A stretch of 34,343 bases of DNA from contig NW_003129360.1 of assembly GCF_000003605.2 (NCBI RefSeq), forward strand, positions 362,075-396,417, read 5' to 3'. The notes beneath the pieces are model-generated. The model ran no database searches. It saw only the letters and a list, made by a program, of their open reading frames with translations, and was not told the DNA's origin. Made by a program: the position numbers and the translations under genes. Of this stretch, positions 12,320 through 23,100 are shown in pieces (within the stretch, counting starts at the first letter, position 1; each line of letters opens with the position of its first letter). Origin of the DNA: Saccoglossus kowalevskii. Lineage: Eukaryota; Hemichordata; Enteropneusta; Harrimaniidae.

Positions 12320-12640
12320 GACGACATTTGAAAGGGGACTATTTGCCTCATTTTGGGGTGAAGGGTTTATGCAGATTTCCCGTTGCACTGGTTGGATACG
12401 TTCCGACATGAGTAGCGGCCGTTTTGACTGGAGTTTACACAAGAGATTGTGGAACTTATTGAATTTCATCTCAGATTTAAAAATATTTGAATCTGGTATA
12501 TGGTGACGATTTGGAGATGAAACTAAAAGCAAAAAGATTCCAGTGAAAGACTGACTATGCGATGGGTGTTCTGGCAAATTGGCACTGGGACACCCATTGT
12601 ACGAAAAATGAGAACGCGACACTCACAACGCGATTATTAT
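12320..12640. repeat. Duplicated block upstream of unit 1
   Basis: Matches about 30570-30860. A plus-strand reading starts at an ATG near 12370 in this copy. A 105-codon minus-strand frame (12305-12622) is also open here, but its counterpart in the other copy carries a stop. Function unknown; a conserved noncoding or decayed coding block is possible. Confidence 0.35.
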
Positions 12641-12922
12641 TATTAAATAACCAATCAACGGAATTTACATTCAACATTGCTTGTTGAGATTCATTCCCAG
12701 TTTTATGTTATACAATAATCATTTGTGTATTTAAAAATAAATGGAATAGTCCATCTACGCCTTCCTTTTGGACGAACTTCAAAGGCATACGGTGCCTTGG
12801 GGATGTTTCAAAGTCCCTCGGTAATTGCCCAGAAGTTGCTGAAGTAAGGTGTACGTAAATATATTACGTCCGCGATAATGAAAATATCCAAATTGCTGTA
12901 CACCATACAATTCCCATATATA

Positions 12923-13246
12923 TCGTTGTATTATATAAATGTAATGAAAACATACATATAATTACAAATCAACGACAAATGTAATTACAATCATACATTG
13001 ATTCAAAGATCAACGACAAATGTAATTACAATCTTACGTTTAAATAAAAATCAACCATAACTGTAATAACAACCATCATTTAATTACAAATTAAACACAT
13101 ATGTAATAACAATCATAAATTGATTCAAAGATCAACGAAAAATGTAATATCGAACGTACTTTTAATTACAAATCAACTATTAATGTAATAACAACCATAA
13201 ATATAATTACAAATCAACCATAAATATAATAGCAACCATACATATA
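12923..13246. repeat. Minisatellite with about 41-bp unit
   Basis: About seven to eight diverged units beginning ATCAAC, each with aatgtaat near the middle and an attacaa or attcaaag end. The best-preserved units start at 12968 and 13009. Units differ too much and lack unique spacers, so this is not a CRISPR array. Confidence 0.75.
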
Positions 13247-14257
13247 GCTAGCAAACAGCAATTAGTGGATTTGTAATGGCTTATAAATGATTTGGCCTAT
13301 ACTTCAAAGAAGCTACCAACACAATATTTTGTCTGAAGCATATACAACTTTTGCATATAGTACCATGTAAACTGATATCTATATAGTAATGTTAGTCATA
13401 TCTCTTCTGTCTTTATTATATCACTGATTACACATGCGTGATTGCATTTTTCTAGGAATTACAGTTATGCATTTTACATTATAATTTTGTCTGCTTGCGT
13501 GCCTGAAATATTAGTTATGCATATTAATTGCGTAACGTGACTATATTTGGTCATATCATATAACGATTATATATCTTATACCTAAATATACCCCTTCAAT
13601 CACTACATAGATGCATTATCCGTAATCAAGTTCTTTGATATGTGTCCTCGATAAATCAAAAGATCTATTTTTCTGATTTCAACGCATGTTTGTTTTTTGT
13701 CCCCTAATTATTTCGCACTTGGCACCTTTAACAGACTATTATTCTGTGACAAAGCATTTAAGTAAAAACTCAGACTTATTTCGCACTATCATTACGTTGC
13801 GAACATTGTGTGCAAGTTTGAATGTCCTAACCCGAACGCACTCGATTTGACTGGTCCCAATCAGTCGTACTGAATCAAAACTTAAACTCGTAAAAAACAC
13901 TGCGAATGTGCTGCAATATTATAAACAAACACTAAGATGGCCAAACCTATTAACCACTTATATTAAAGGTGGTAGGCAAAAGTGCCTGGGTTAATACAAT
14001 ACTAGAAATAATACATGAATATTGTCATTCTAGGATAAAATAAGTTTAACTTATTAGTAACAATCTAGAAATGATAAAACAGTACTACAAGCACTGCCGT
14101 GGTGATATGTTTTGACTCGAACTCATTTATTGGTTTTGCGCCCAGACTCTGAGTTTTCTAACGCCCCCCACCAATCAGATCGCTGGATTTACGATTTATA
14201 TTCTCTGTATAAATTGAGAGAAGATAGTTAGAACATGGTTTTGTCAGCTGATCTTGA

Positions 14258-14392
14258 TTGACTGTACCACGCAAATCAAAAATAAAATTTAACAAATTGT
14301 TGCAAATTGTTGCCATGTTAGAAGTTAACTGTATCGCGCGAAACAAAAAATACAATTGAATAAATTGTTACAAATTGTTGCCATGTTAGAAG
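14258..14392. repeat. Two-unit 67-bp tandem repeat
   Basis: Units 14258-14324 and 14325-14392 both end with the same 21-base run that includes aaattgttgccatgttagaa. It lies directly beside the hairpin at 14417-14480. Confidence 0.65.
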
Positions 14393-14416
14393 CCGATTAT
14401 AAAATGACACACCCAT

Positions 14417-14480
14417 TATACATGGTTTTGAAGTCACTCGCGCTCTGCGCTCCGCGCACGTCACTTCAAAACCACGTATA
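14417..14480. repeat. Hairpin with CpG-rich loop
   Basis: Arms 14417-14434 and 14463-14480 are complementary over 18 bases with one mismatch (core ggttttgaagt / acttcaaaacc). The 28-base loop is rich in CG and GC steps in otherwise AT-rich DNA. It could be a fold-back element or an extruding structure. Confidence 0.7.
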
Positions 14481-16024
14481 AAGGGCGCGTGATTTCATAA
14501 CCTATACTTTGAAAACGTACGTCTAGCGCGTACAAGACATGGGCGCGCGCTTTTTGAAAACGTTCGAATGTACGACGCTTTCATCGACGCTTTTCATAAT
14601 AATAGACGAGGTATGACACATCAAAAGCAGACCAAAAGGTGATCGCCATATATAACACGTGACCTGCATTTTTTCGTCCAATGCTCGTATCATTGCATAA
14701 GTGTACTGTGCTCTTCTTCGCATTATTATGTATGTCTGCTTTTTACGAGAGAAGGTACACACCATGTTCAATCATTAAACAACATCGTTGTCAACAACCA
14801 ACTTCCCGGGTGACTCCGATTTTCATCAATAATTGTACAGCCGTCAGGGTGCGATAACTCAAAAAATAGGCTCGTTCAAAAAATGTTCAATATGTTCATG
14901 AACAATTTTGTTTATTTCTGCGTTGCTTCATAACAAAATTTCAAAACCATCAAATAAAAATAAATACCATTTTACACTAAAATAATGATGACGTGGTTAT
15001 TTGGCACTTGACCGTCAACTACTAATACCGAAAATAATGTTCGCGAACTAGAAGTCTATTTGATAGTTTAGCGGAATTTCTCATTTATAGCGGAACACAG
15101 ACGCGCAAGTAATCGTGAAGTGGAAGCGCGTGCATTTCATCGATGGCGGCGCTGTTTCTGACAACTCTCATGTACGCCGCTGTTAATAACTTACGACTTT
15201 CTCAATTCATCTAATACGTGTCAAATCGCTAGTTTATGTGTATAATACAAATATTATTTTTTGAATCTTCAAAGCAGAATGTATGTATCACTGATTCAAC
15301 AGTTTTGCCTAACGCCCTTGCTTATATCATAGAGCCCATTAAGCGTGTCAGATAACGAATAATTTCAAGGGCGAGTGTGGAAATTGAAAAAAAAAGCAGC
15401 TGGCATTTTGTGCCCCGTACTGCTGGAGCGTTCGGGAGACATGGTTTCTATTGTTATTCAAACACGCAACGAGGGATGATCTTTATGCCAAACATTACTG
15501 TCCCACTGTACACGCTGACTGTTTACAAACAAGCTAATCTGTCAAGTGTCTATGATAAGAGATGTAATAAAACTGTTATCACGGTGAAACAAAATGACCG
15601 ATGTTCGAAGCAACAATTTCCTGTGGCAAGAAGACCAAAGCGAAACGCTTTACTGTTTTTGACTAGACGATGTTAGGTTCTTTCTTTGTCATTAGCAAGT
15701 ACAATTTGTTATGACTACGTTCATTACTTTGAATTCCAAACAAAGCGCCCAACAAGTCAAACTCGTGTATCTAAGCAATCACCTTCGGTTTACTAAAATT
15801 ATTTTGTACGAAAAAATACAACGAAAAGCTGTGTGAATGGGTTAAAACCACTGTTGAGGATGGAAAACTGACACGATGTTGTCAACGGAAAAATAGATGG
15901 GCGTACACTCTCTTCTAAACGGAAACGATGGCTTTATTTTATTCGGCTGATATCGACAAACACCATATTTCCTATACTCGCTTCCTCATCTGTCGTCATC
16001 GGTTAAGTAGTTGACAATCTTTCG

Positions 16025-16090
16025 CGTGGATGCGAATAAAGTAATAGATTTTTGACTTTTGACTTTAAATGATTTAAAAAAAAAAAGTTG
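16025..16090 (+). repeat. Retroposon-like 3' tail at unit boundary
   Basis: cgaataaag, then a repeated ttttgac motif, then a 12-base A-run that ends where homology to position 1 begins. This is consistent with a LINE or SINE 3' end, but the element body was not identified. Confidence 0.35.
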
Positions 16091-16850
16091 CACAAAGTTA
16101 TGACCACATTTTCACAACGAAGTCTTGACTGGCAATAATGCTGACAATAAACCTTTGATAAACACGCGTTGTTTGCCGTCTCAAAGATAAACATTCTGCA
16201 AATATTCACGAAATTCCAGTTGTGGTTATTTGCTTCATTCTCAACACTTAATTCAATGTTAACACGTATTTTAGCTAAACATACAACAATTTATGATATA
16301 TGTACATGTTAGTCACAGCCTAATTTAACTAATTTGATAATTAAAAATGGGATTTAAATTTGAAGATGATCAAAATGGGTTATTATCACCACAAAACGTT
16401 TGAAATAAAATCACATATACTGTTAACAAATTTACCTGCAGTACACATAGAAATAGAACTAGGTCGAGTCTGGCAACCGATTACTAGTATATCTGAGATT
16501 GTATTAAATACAATCTAGTTATTGTATCCAGAAGGGAACAGTTGACGACGGTTTAATTAACTTGCTTCTGGCGTAAGAAGATATATAGCAGTCGCCACAG
16601 GACAACTTTCATAATATTGAATACAATATTTTTTACATAGGCAGTAAGTTAAACGTTCAGGTCTCATACCGAGTCATCCTATTCATCCCCGTTCTCTGTA
16701 TTGCTAGTGGAGTCAACTGTCATATCATTCCTGCACACTGCACACTGCACTAGGCGATTTGCTTGTTTTCACGTTTATATTTAAATTTCAATTGATCACA
16801 CATTAGCCTGTTTCCCTCAATAGATGATTATTCATACTATGGAATTGGTT

Positions 16851-16856
16851 TTTATT
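16851..16856 (-). promoter_or_regulatory. Poly(A) signal for unit 2
   Basis: AATAAA on the minus strand about 50 nt beyond the TAG stop. The same hexamer lies at the matching position in unit 1. Confidence 0.6.
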
Positions 16857-16905
16857 CAGTTGTTGCCTAACTTTGAGTGACGTACTGTTTACCTTATACT
16901 CCTCG

Positions 16906-17135
16906 CTATTCACATTTCCCAATATGCAGCTCAAGCACACCTTTGGTATGCAATTCTTTAAGAATTTGAAACTCGTACGGCATATAATGCGTCCGTGCTA
17001 CTGATTTCTTCCATTTAATGTCCTCAGTATAGTGGAATGGTATATCGTTGCCCTCTTCATCAGTATCAAATGGCCAGAATCCAAACAGGTGAAGTTCATC
17101 ACAGCGTGTAAGTGCTAGGCTGACCAACATCAATC
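16906..17135 (-). CDS. Unit 2 terminal exon: sialylmotifs S, III and VS
   Basis: A 230-nt final exon whose acceptor is preceded by a pyrimidine tract (ttgctttcgttag) and which ends in a TAG stop. Seen: motif S ([12 protein letters not shown]), motif III (H-Y-T-E-D), motif VS (H-Y-M-P-Y-E) with the candidate catalytic base H309, and a terminal G-K-C-E whose cysteine completes the second disulfide. The two Phe-Gly/Phe-Trp-Pro-Phe blocks are strongly diagnostic of ST8Sia. Confidence 0.93.
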
Positions 17136-20100
17136 CTAACGAAAGCAAAAGTTGACAAAAGTAAGCCAAATCAAATGCAGTAGGAGGTCGTGTTCTAATA
17201 AAAAAAATTGTAATTGGCAGCTACCAAAGAACTAACCCTCTAGACTGCAGAAGACAGATTAAACATTTTTGCTTGAAACATTCATGCTTGATATCCCACC
17301 ACTTCACAATGAAAAACAGAAATGAACTCATATCATCATCATGCAGACACAGATCAAAGGCACTATTATGTAACACTTAAATTCATAATTTTAATTGATA
17401 TGTTTACTTGAGAAATTTACAGTGTATGCTCGTTGGTACAGGGAATCATTAAACACAAACTCTTGATAAGTGAGGTATTGTACTTGTAGAATTTTAATAT
17501 TCATGTACTTGTGTATTAATTCTTCAATCACTTTATATATTTATCTTCTTTCACCGGTATGTTATTGGATATACGTTTTCTAGTGATTGATTTAATTGCC
17601 TAGCCTGGCATTTCAGGAATCAGGAATTCAGGAATCATAACCACACATGAATATATACATAAACATGTCTTGTACATATTAGGTCTTGTTTATTGCCCTC
17701 TATAGTTGAGATCAGTTTCTTGATTTCCCTTTCGTTTCATGGCACCGGGGACGCTATTACGAAAGTCGTGATTATTAAATTAAATTAGCTGTTTGATGTA
17801 TTATGTAGCGTCAAAATGTGACTTGTTTTAAAAGCCACCGTGAGGCTCACACATTTTGGCATGTCAGCCACTAAGTGGTTTAGGGCACTGGTCTGTGTTC
17901 TTGTGTGCAAACAATTGTGGTCTATTTTTTTCTGGATTTGAATTGATATCTGATCTCTGTCCACTGTTGTGTGGTCGAAATGGTTTTACGTTGTGCCCGT
18001 CATTTTGTTGTTGTTGCCACACTGATTTAACTTTATGGATGACATCTTCTAGAGACCCCAGAACTAATGCAAGAGGGCGGTAAAAAAAATCCTGCCAAAA
18101 AAAGTCCTGCTAAAACCACAGAACTACGGAGCTGGAATTACGAATTGAACCACAGAACACAGTGTGTCAAAGAAACAACAACAAGAAGTCTTTATTTGTA
18201 GGAGGCACATGTTGATGTACACATCTCGTACTGTATTACAATCACAACTGTGTTAGGTGAAATGAAGCCTACATGTTAATCCTGCAAGTATGCCTAGTGT
18301 CTCATGTCTAGGGATCTGAACCTCAAGTATCAAAAATAAAAAAAAATATCTCTTGCAATATAATAATAAGAAACTTGTCTTCACCGCAAAAGCGGACTTC
18401 GACCGAGGAGCTTCCGCTGCTTTCGATGCAGTTTTGTCGACTTCAATGCGGAAAAAGCAACCGAACTGACTTTTAGGCCATCATACACCTCCACTCCTCT
18501 CCTATTCCTCTCATCGTTGCAGAAGAAACGCGGAAATGTCCTTAAAGTTGTCTGGGCGAAACTCGCTTGACGCTACCAATCTCTCGTATAGCTGTGTAAA
18601 CGGCACATCTCCATGGCCGACATCAATTGCGTACCAGTCTATATATGTAGTAAATGTCAGACCTGACTCTCCTGTCTAAAGTGTGAAGTGCGAATGTGAT
18701 AGAAAACATCACTTCATTAATTAGCTTTTACAATGTTAACTTTTGATCAATAGGGATATTCCCACCTAGGGTTCAGTATCCTGCCGTAACTTTAAATTGA
18801 ATGCGCATTTATATTAGGGCCAGTCTTTACCACGGTGTTGTGTTTTATGCTTGTATCTGTTAATGTAACTTCCTGGCAATGCCTTCAATACAACAGTGGG
18901 CCTACTGTATTGACTAATAAACTATTCTACGTGTTTATGACTTACGCATACGTTTTCTAGTGATTGATTTGTTTGCCTATATATAGCCAAGTCACGTATC
19001 GTAACCCCACATGGAGATGGTTAGTCAAGAAATAAATTGACAGTAGCTTTGCAAAGAACTGAATTGTTGTCGACCAACTGAGTGCCTTAACAGCTATCGC
19101 GGCCTGATAAAAAATCCGAAGCTAATGCAGTCGATATGCAAAGCTAAAAATAGCCACCAACATATTGGAAAATTAATTTCGGTAAAAAAGAAACACACAA
19201 GTAATCCGCAATAGAAGGAGATGAATCAACGCCATCATTATATTAATATTGGGTTCAACCATTATCTGATGGAGGTATTACAGGTCATAAGTGGAAGGGA
19301 GTTAACTTAACAAATGCCTTGATCAATAACTCACAGGGTAAAAATATTTTGATTTTTCAAAACACCAAAACAAAATGTATAATTTTAAAAATGTATAATC
19401 ACAGCTTGCTGCATTACAAGTATCCTATTTTTGTCAAATTAGTGGTCAAGGATAATTTGAATCCGAACATAACAGGCCAATTCTATCTATTCTATAGATT
19501 CGTGGGTTTCAAACGCAATTAAATTCACAATATTTAAAGTATGTAATAATATATATCAAGAACTATAGTTATATATTTTAACAAGAAGAATTTAAAACTA
19601 ACCTGAAGTTGCACTTTTATTGCATAACCAAAATGTTTGAACTGCAAATGAGTAATTCAGATCAATTTCCAAGTCAATTAACGTAGTATTCTTTCGTACA
19701 TACGATAAAAATGTACGTTTAACTCCTTTCATTCTTTCAGTTCGTGAAAACATTAGATGACCTTGATATGCATCGAGATCCTTCTTGAGTTCAGACAACT
19801 TGTTGTGGTACCTATTCAAACAAATATTACTATTAGAGAAATAAATTAACCTTCTTCTAAAACTAGCTCCAACCAAATATACTATTTGATATTACACACT
19901 TGTGCCCTATATCATAGTATGCCAGCCTACGTCGAAAAATTTTATAAACTTTTGAAAACAGATTACTACTGATGACTACTAAAATGTGTATGTGGTCGAT
20001 ACTACATGCGGAGTGCAATGTGTTCACTCGTTACCAGCCAACATAATTGTTCATAGACACTATGGGATACATTGTACTCATTGGTTCATATGTTATATGC

Positions 20101-23100
20101 CTATTGTTTTCATGGAAGTTGATTCGATATATTGATGATTCCTTTTGTACCGATGTATGCTTGAATATTTTTCATTGTACATTGCTATGATGTTGTAACT
20201 GTATGTAGTAGAATGCCAAAAGAAAAAAAATAGATCTTTATTAAAATTAATAATAATCTATATATATTGATTATACACAAGATCGTGATGACCAGATCTA
20301 GACAAACTCTTATTCTTAACAATGTTACAAATATGTACTGCTACATTTAGTGAAATTGTACTAATGCAAACCTGGTTCTAATAATGCTTGGATTAAAAGT
20401 AGTAAAGTTTGTCTTCTTTCCAGCATCTTCCGTGAAGTTCCGAATCCAAGGTAGATTAGCCCTGCAAGCAAAGTATGACGTCAATATATTGTCTTACATG
20501 GACAAAACTGATGCGTTAAAAAGGTTATCAACTGACTGCATGCAACAACCTACGTTATATAAGAATCACAATGTAGAACATCAGTAACAATTTGAACCAA
20601 TATTTAACACACTGTTCAATATTACTTCTATTATTCGTAATGATGGCGGACATCATTATTGAAGCTTGTGTTTTCCAACCATGGCATTCCGTTGACCCCT
20701 ACGTTGATACCAAAAAAAAAACGAATCACCCTTACATGAGTAACATTAAAAAGCTCTGTCGCACAGAAAATTGATGCGTAAATTCATGTTATCTATAAAA
20801 AATCTATAATAAATCAAGGTATTCCAACTACATTGCAACACTCATAGTTAGACAACCGTAATAATAAGTAATGAAATGATAAAGCACTGAGGCTTTATGC
20901 TATCTGGTCGGATGAGAGTTGTAACAGACTCTCTACTGTACACATCCCATACCTTACCGACATAGTGCACCCAATACAAAATACATTCATCATAAAATAC
21001 TAAAAATTACTTCACTAATCATTATCAAAAGAAACTACATAACAAATCATTTGTTTAAAAGTATTTTTAACGGAAAAGAGCTTCCGCAATAACGGTTTTA
21101 ATTGCCTTAATAGGTTACATTTTTATGTTATTATATATTTTGTATAATAATGTAATGTGATATTCCATCTAAGCAGTCGACAATTATTATTTTTCATTTT
21201 CAGTGGGTTATGATCAGTGAATACTTTAGTGACACATTAAGATAAACATAAACATACAATAGAATGATATAACGCTAAAAGCAACGAAAGCGTAGAGAAA
21301 AATAGATGTTTACCTAATTTTCCAGAAAAGTAACACACTAGACGTTTCACCTCGTACCGCTCTTGCATTACAACCATCAACTGAATAGATTTATTAAAAT
21401 CAAGGGCTACTAATATCGGAGAACTCATGAGCATTTTCATTTGTTGCAAGTTTAATAAATTTAAAATTGTAGAATAACAAATTTGTTATCATGTTTATCC
21501 AATGTATTCATTTTGCAGCTCCTTCTAAAGGCACACAACTAAAAGAAAGATGGTAGTTGTTGAGCACCTATTCTAAATATCTTGACTTTCCCCTTAACGT
21601 GATAGCCACTACACAAAAAGTGCTTGGTACTGTCGAATCAGATTACCCGGATTTATTACATAGTATGAAGATATTTTGAATTGTTCAATTTCTTTATAAC
21701 GCTAAAATTTCATGATATATGGTGTGCATGGTTGTGTTAATAGTCTACAAATGACAAATTTGTTTATTGAAGGTTGATGATTTGTCCGGGATTTCTTTCA
21801 CCGAAAGTAACTTCTGTATTATACTGATTGTTCATAAATTATAGCATATCAAATGATACAATATGCACAATACTACGTATAAATCCAACACTATAAACGT
21901 TTCTCAGTTACCTGAAGACATAGTCGGCTTTGTCGATATCTGATCCACATCCACTTTTTTTTAGAATACCTCCATTTCCAACAATACTACATCGTTTGTA
22001 ATGTATGTGGTCTTTGTTCTAAAAATAAAATGAATCATTGGCGTAGCTGATTCTAACGTTGCATACGTTTCTGTGTCAGGCACATTGATCGGAACCCACT
22101 GTGTTCCTTAACTACACACTAACTGCTAAAATTAATGATGTTAAAACATTTGATACTCAAGAGTGTTTCTGTGATCGTCTTAGCTTTGGATTTGAGTCAC
22201 GGCAAGATTACAGCTCTGAATACTGTAGGATAATCATGATTTTTTTAAAAGATAAGATTTGATTTTTTGTGAATAATTGAAAGGCAAAATTCGGCGTATT
22301 ATTCGTTGTTGTGAAAGGGCTATTACTTCAGCATCACAAACTATGAGTATGAATTAATCTCAGTGAAATACACAAATTCCTATTGTGTACACAATTGAAT
22401 AAAACTTATCCTACTCCAACCGACTCAAACAATCTCTAGTAATTTTCAGTGATGGAAAAGTATAATAAGAGGTAAGGGAGCCGGTTCCCTCAGATGATTG
22501 AGCTCATTGCTACATAGCGTGCTAAATTTCCGAAATTGCTCTGTACTCAGACGGTCATCCTACTAGTCTAATCCAATTCTTCACAATGGATTTTGGTAAG
22601 GCGAGAATGTATAGTTGTTGTCAAACTTGCGATCTGATTTTCTCATATTTTTGTGATAAAATCGGTACTGTCGGATTTTTTATTTTTATCTGCGTAATGT
22701 TCAAACATGCATAAAATATTGACATGTAACATTCCGAACAAATATTATACTTACCACAGCATATTCAAGAAAATCATCGTATCTCATCTCAGCTGAAAAA
22801 TCGTGTCTAAGTAAATGTTGGTATAGTTTTAACCTGCAATTTAAATGTATATAAAACTGAATCAGTCAGAATGACATTTTTATCGCTTTGTTTATAATAT
22901 ATCAGAATATAGCAATATAGCTCTTGTAACGTTCTTACCTAGTTTCATAAAGACGCGTTTTATTGAATCTCCAATGTTTGACATCCCTAATTGAATCTTC
23001 CATTATCTTTTGTAGTCTAAAAAAACATGACTATATAATAAGTAAGCACGAGGGCATGATAGCGAGATCAATATTTGGTGAATATAACTAGGCTTGTAAT

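Larger units (their letters stand above)
1..12640. repeat. Tandem duplication, unit 1
   Basis: Blocks match unit 2 in the same order and orientation: 1-138 with 16083-16236; 571-1500 with 16232-17160; 1790-6430 with 18686-22533; 6430-6492 with 23865-23922; 9833-11130 with 24062-25945; 11130-12000 with 26517-27395; 12000-12200 with 29743-29955; 12320-12640 with 30570-30860. Block borders are estimates by eye. Exons and introns are both similar. The left end may lie outside the window. Confidence 0.85.
12641..16082. other. Spacer between the two gene units
   Basis: Apart from the minisatellite, the 67-bp repeat and the hairpin, no gene is recognised. An open frame at 15377-15676 starts with GTG rather than ATG and has no identifiable domain. 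The right end, about 15830-16080, has AATAAA followed by an A-run just before unit 2, like the 3' end of a retroposed sequence. Confidence 0.45.
17170..18685. other. Segment specific to unit 2 in the last intron
   Basis: About 1.5 kb where unit 1 has only about 290 unrelated bases. It holds a possible tRNA-derived SINE (17856-18000), a minus-strand poly(A) signal near 18190, and a coding-like minus-strand exon at its right edge. Two simple stretches resembling tcctgccaaaaaaa occur near 18090. Confidence 0.5.

Noticed and set aside
12923-13246. CRISPR-like array
   Set aside because: Units are contiguous and gradually diverged with no unique spacers, and the setting is eukaryotic.
15377-15676. 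99-codon plus-strand open frame
   Set aside because: It begins with GTG, not ATG, has no recognisable domain or splice context, and no copy elsewhere to support it.
17856-18083. Functional tRNA gene
   Set aside because: Only an A-box-like stretch is present; no cloverleaf pairing or good B box could be traced, so at most a SINE remnant.
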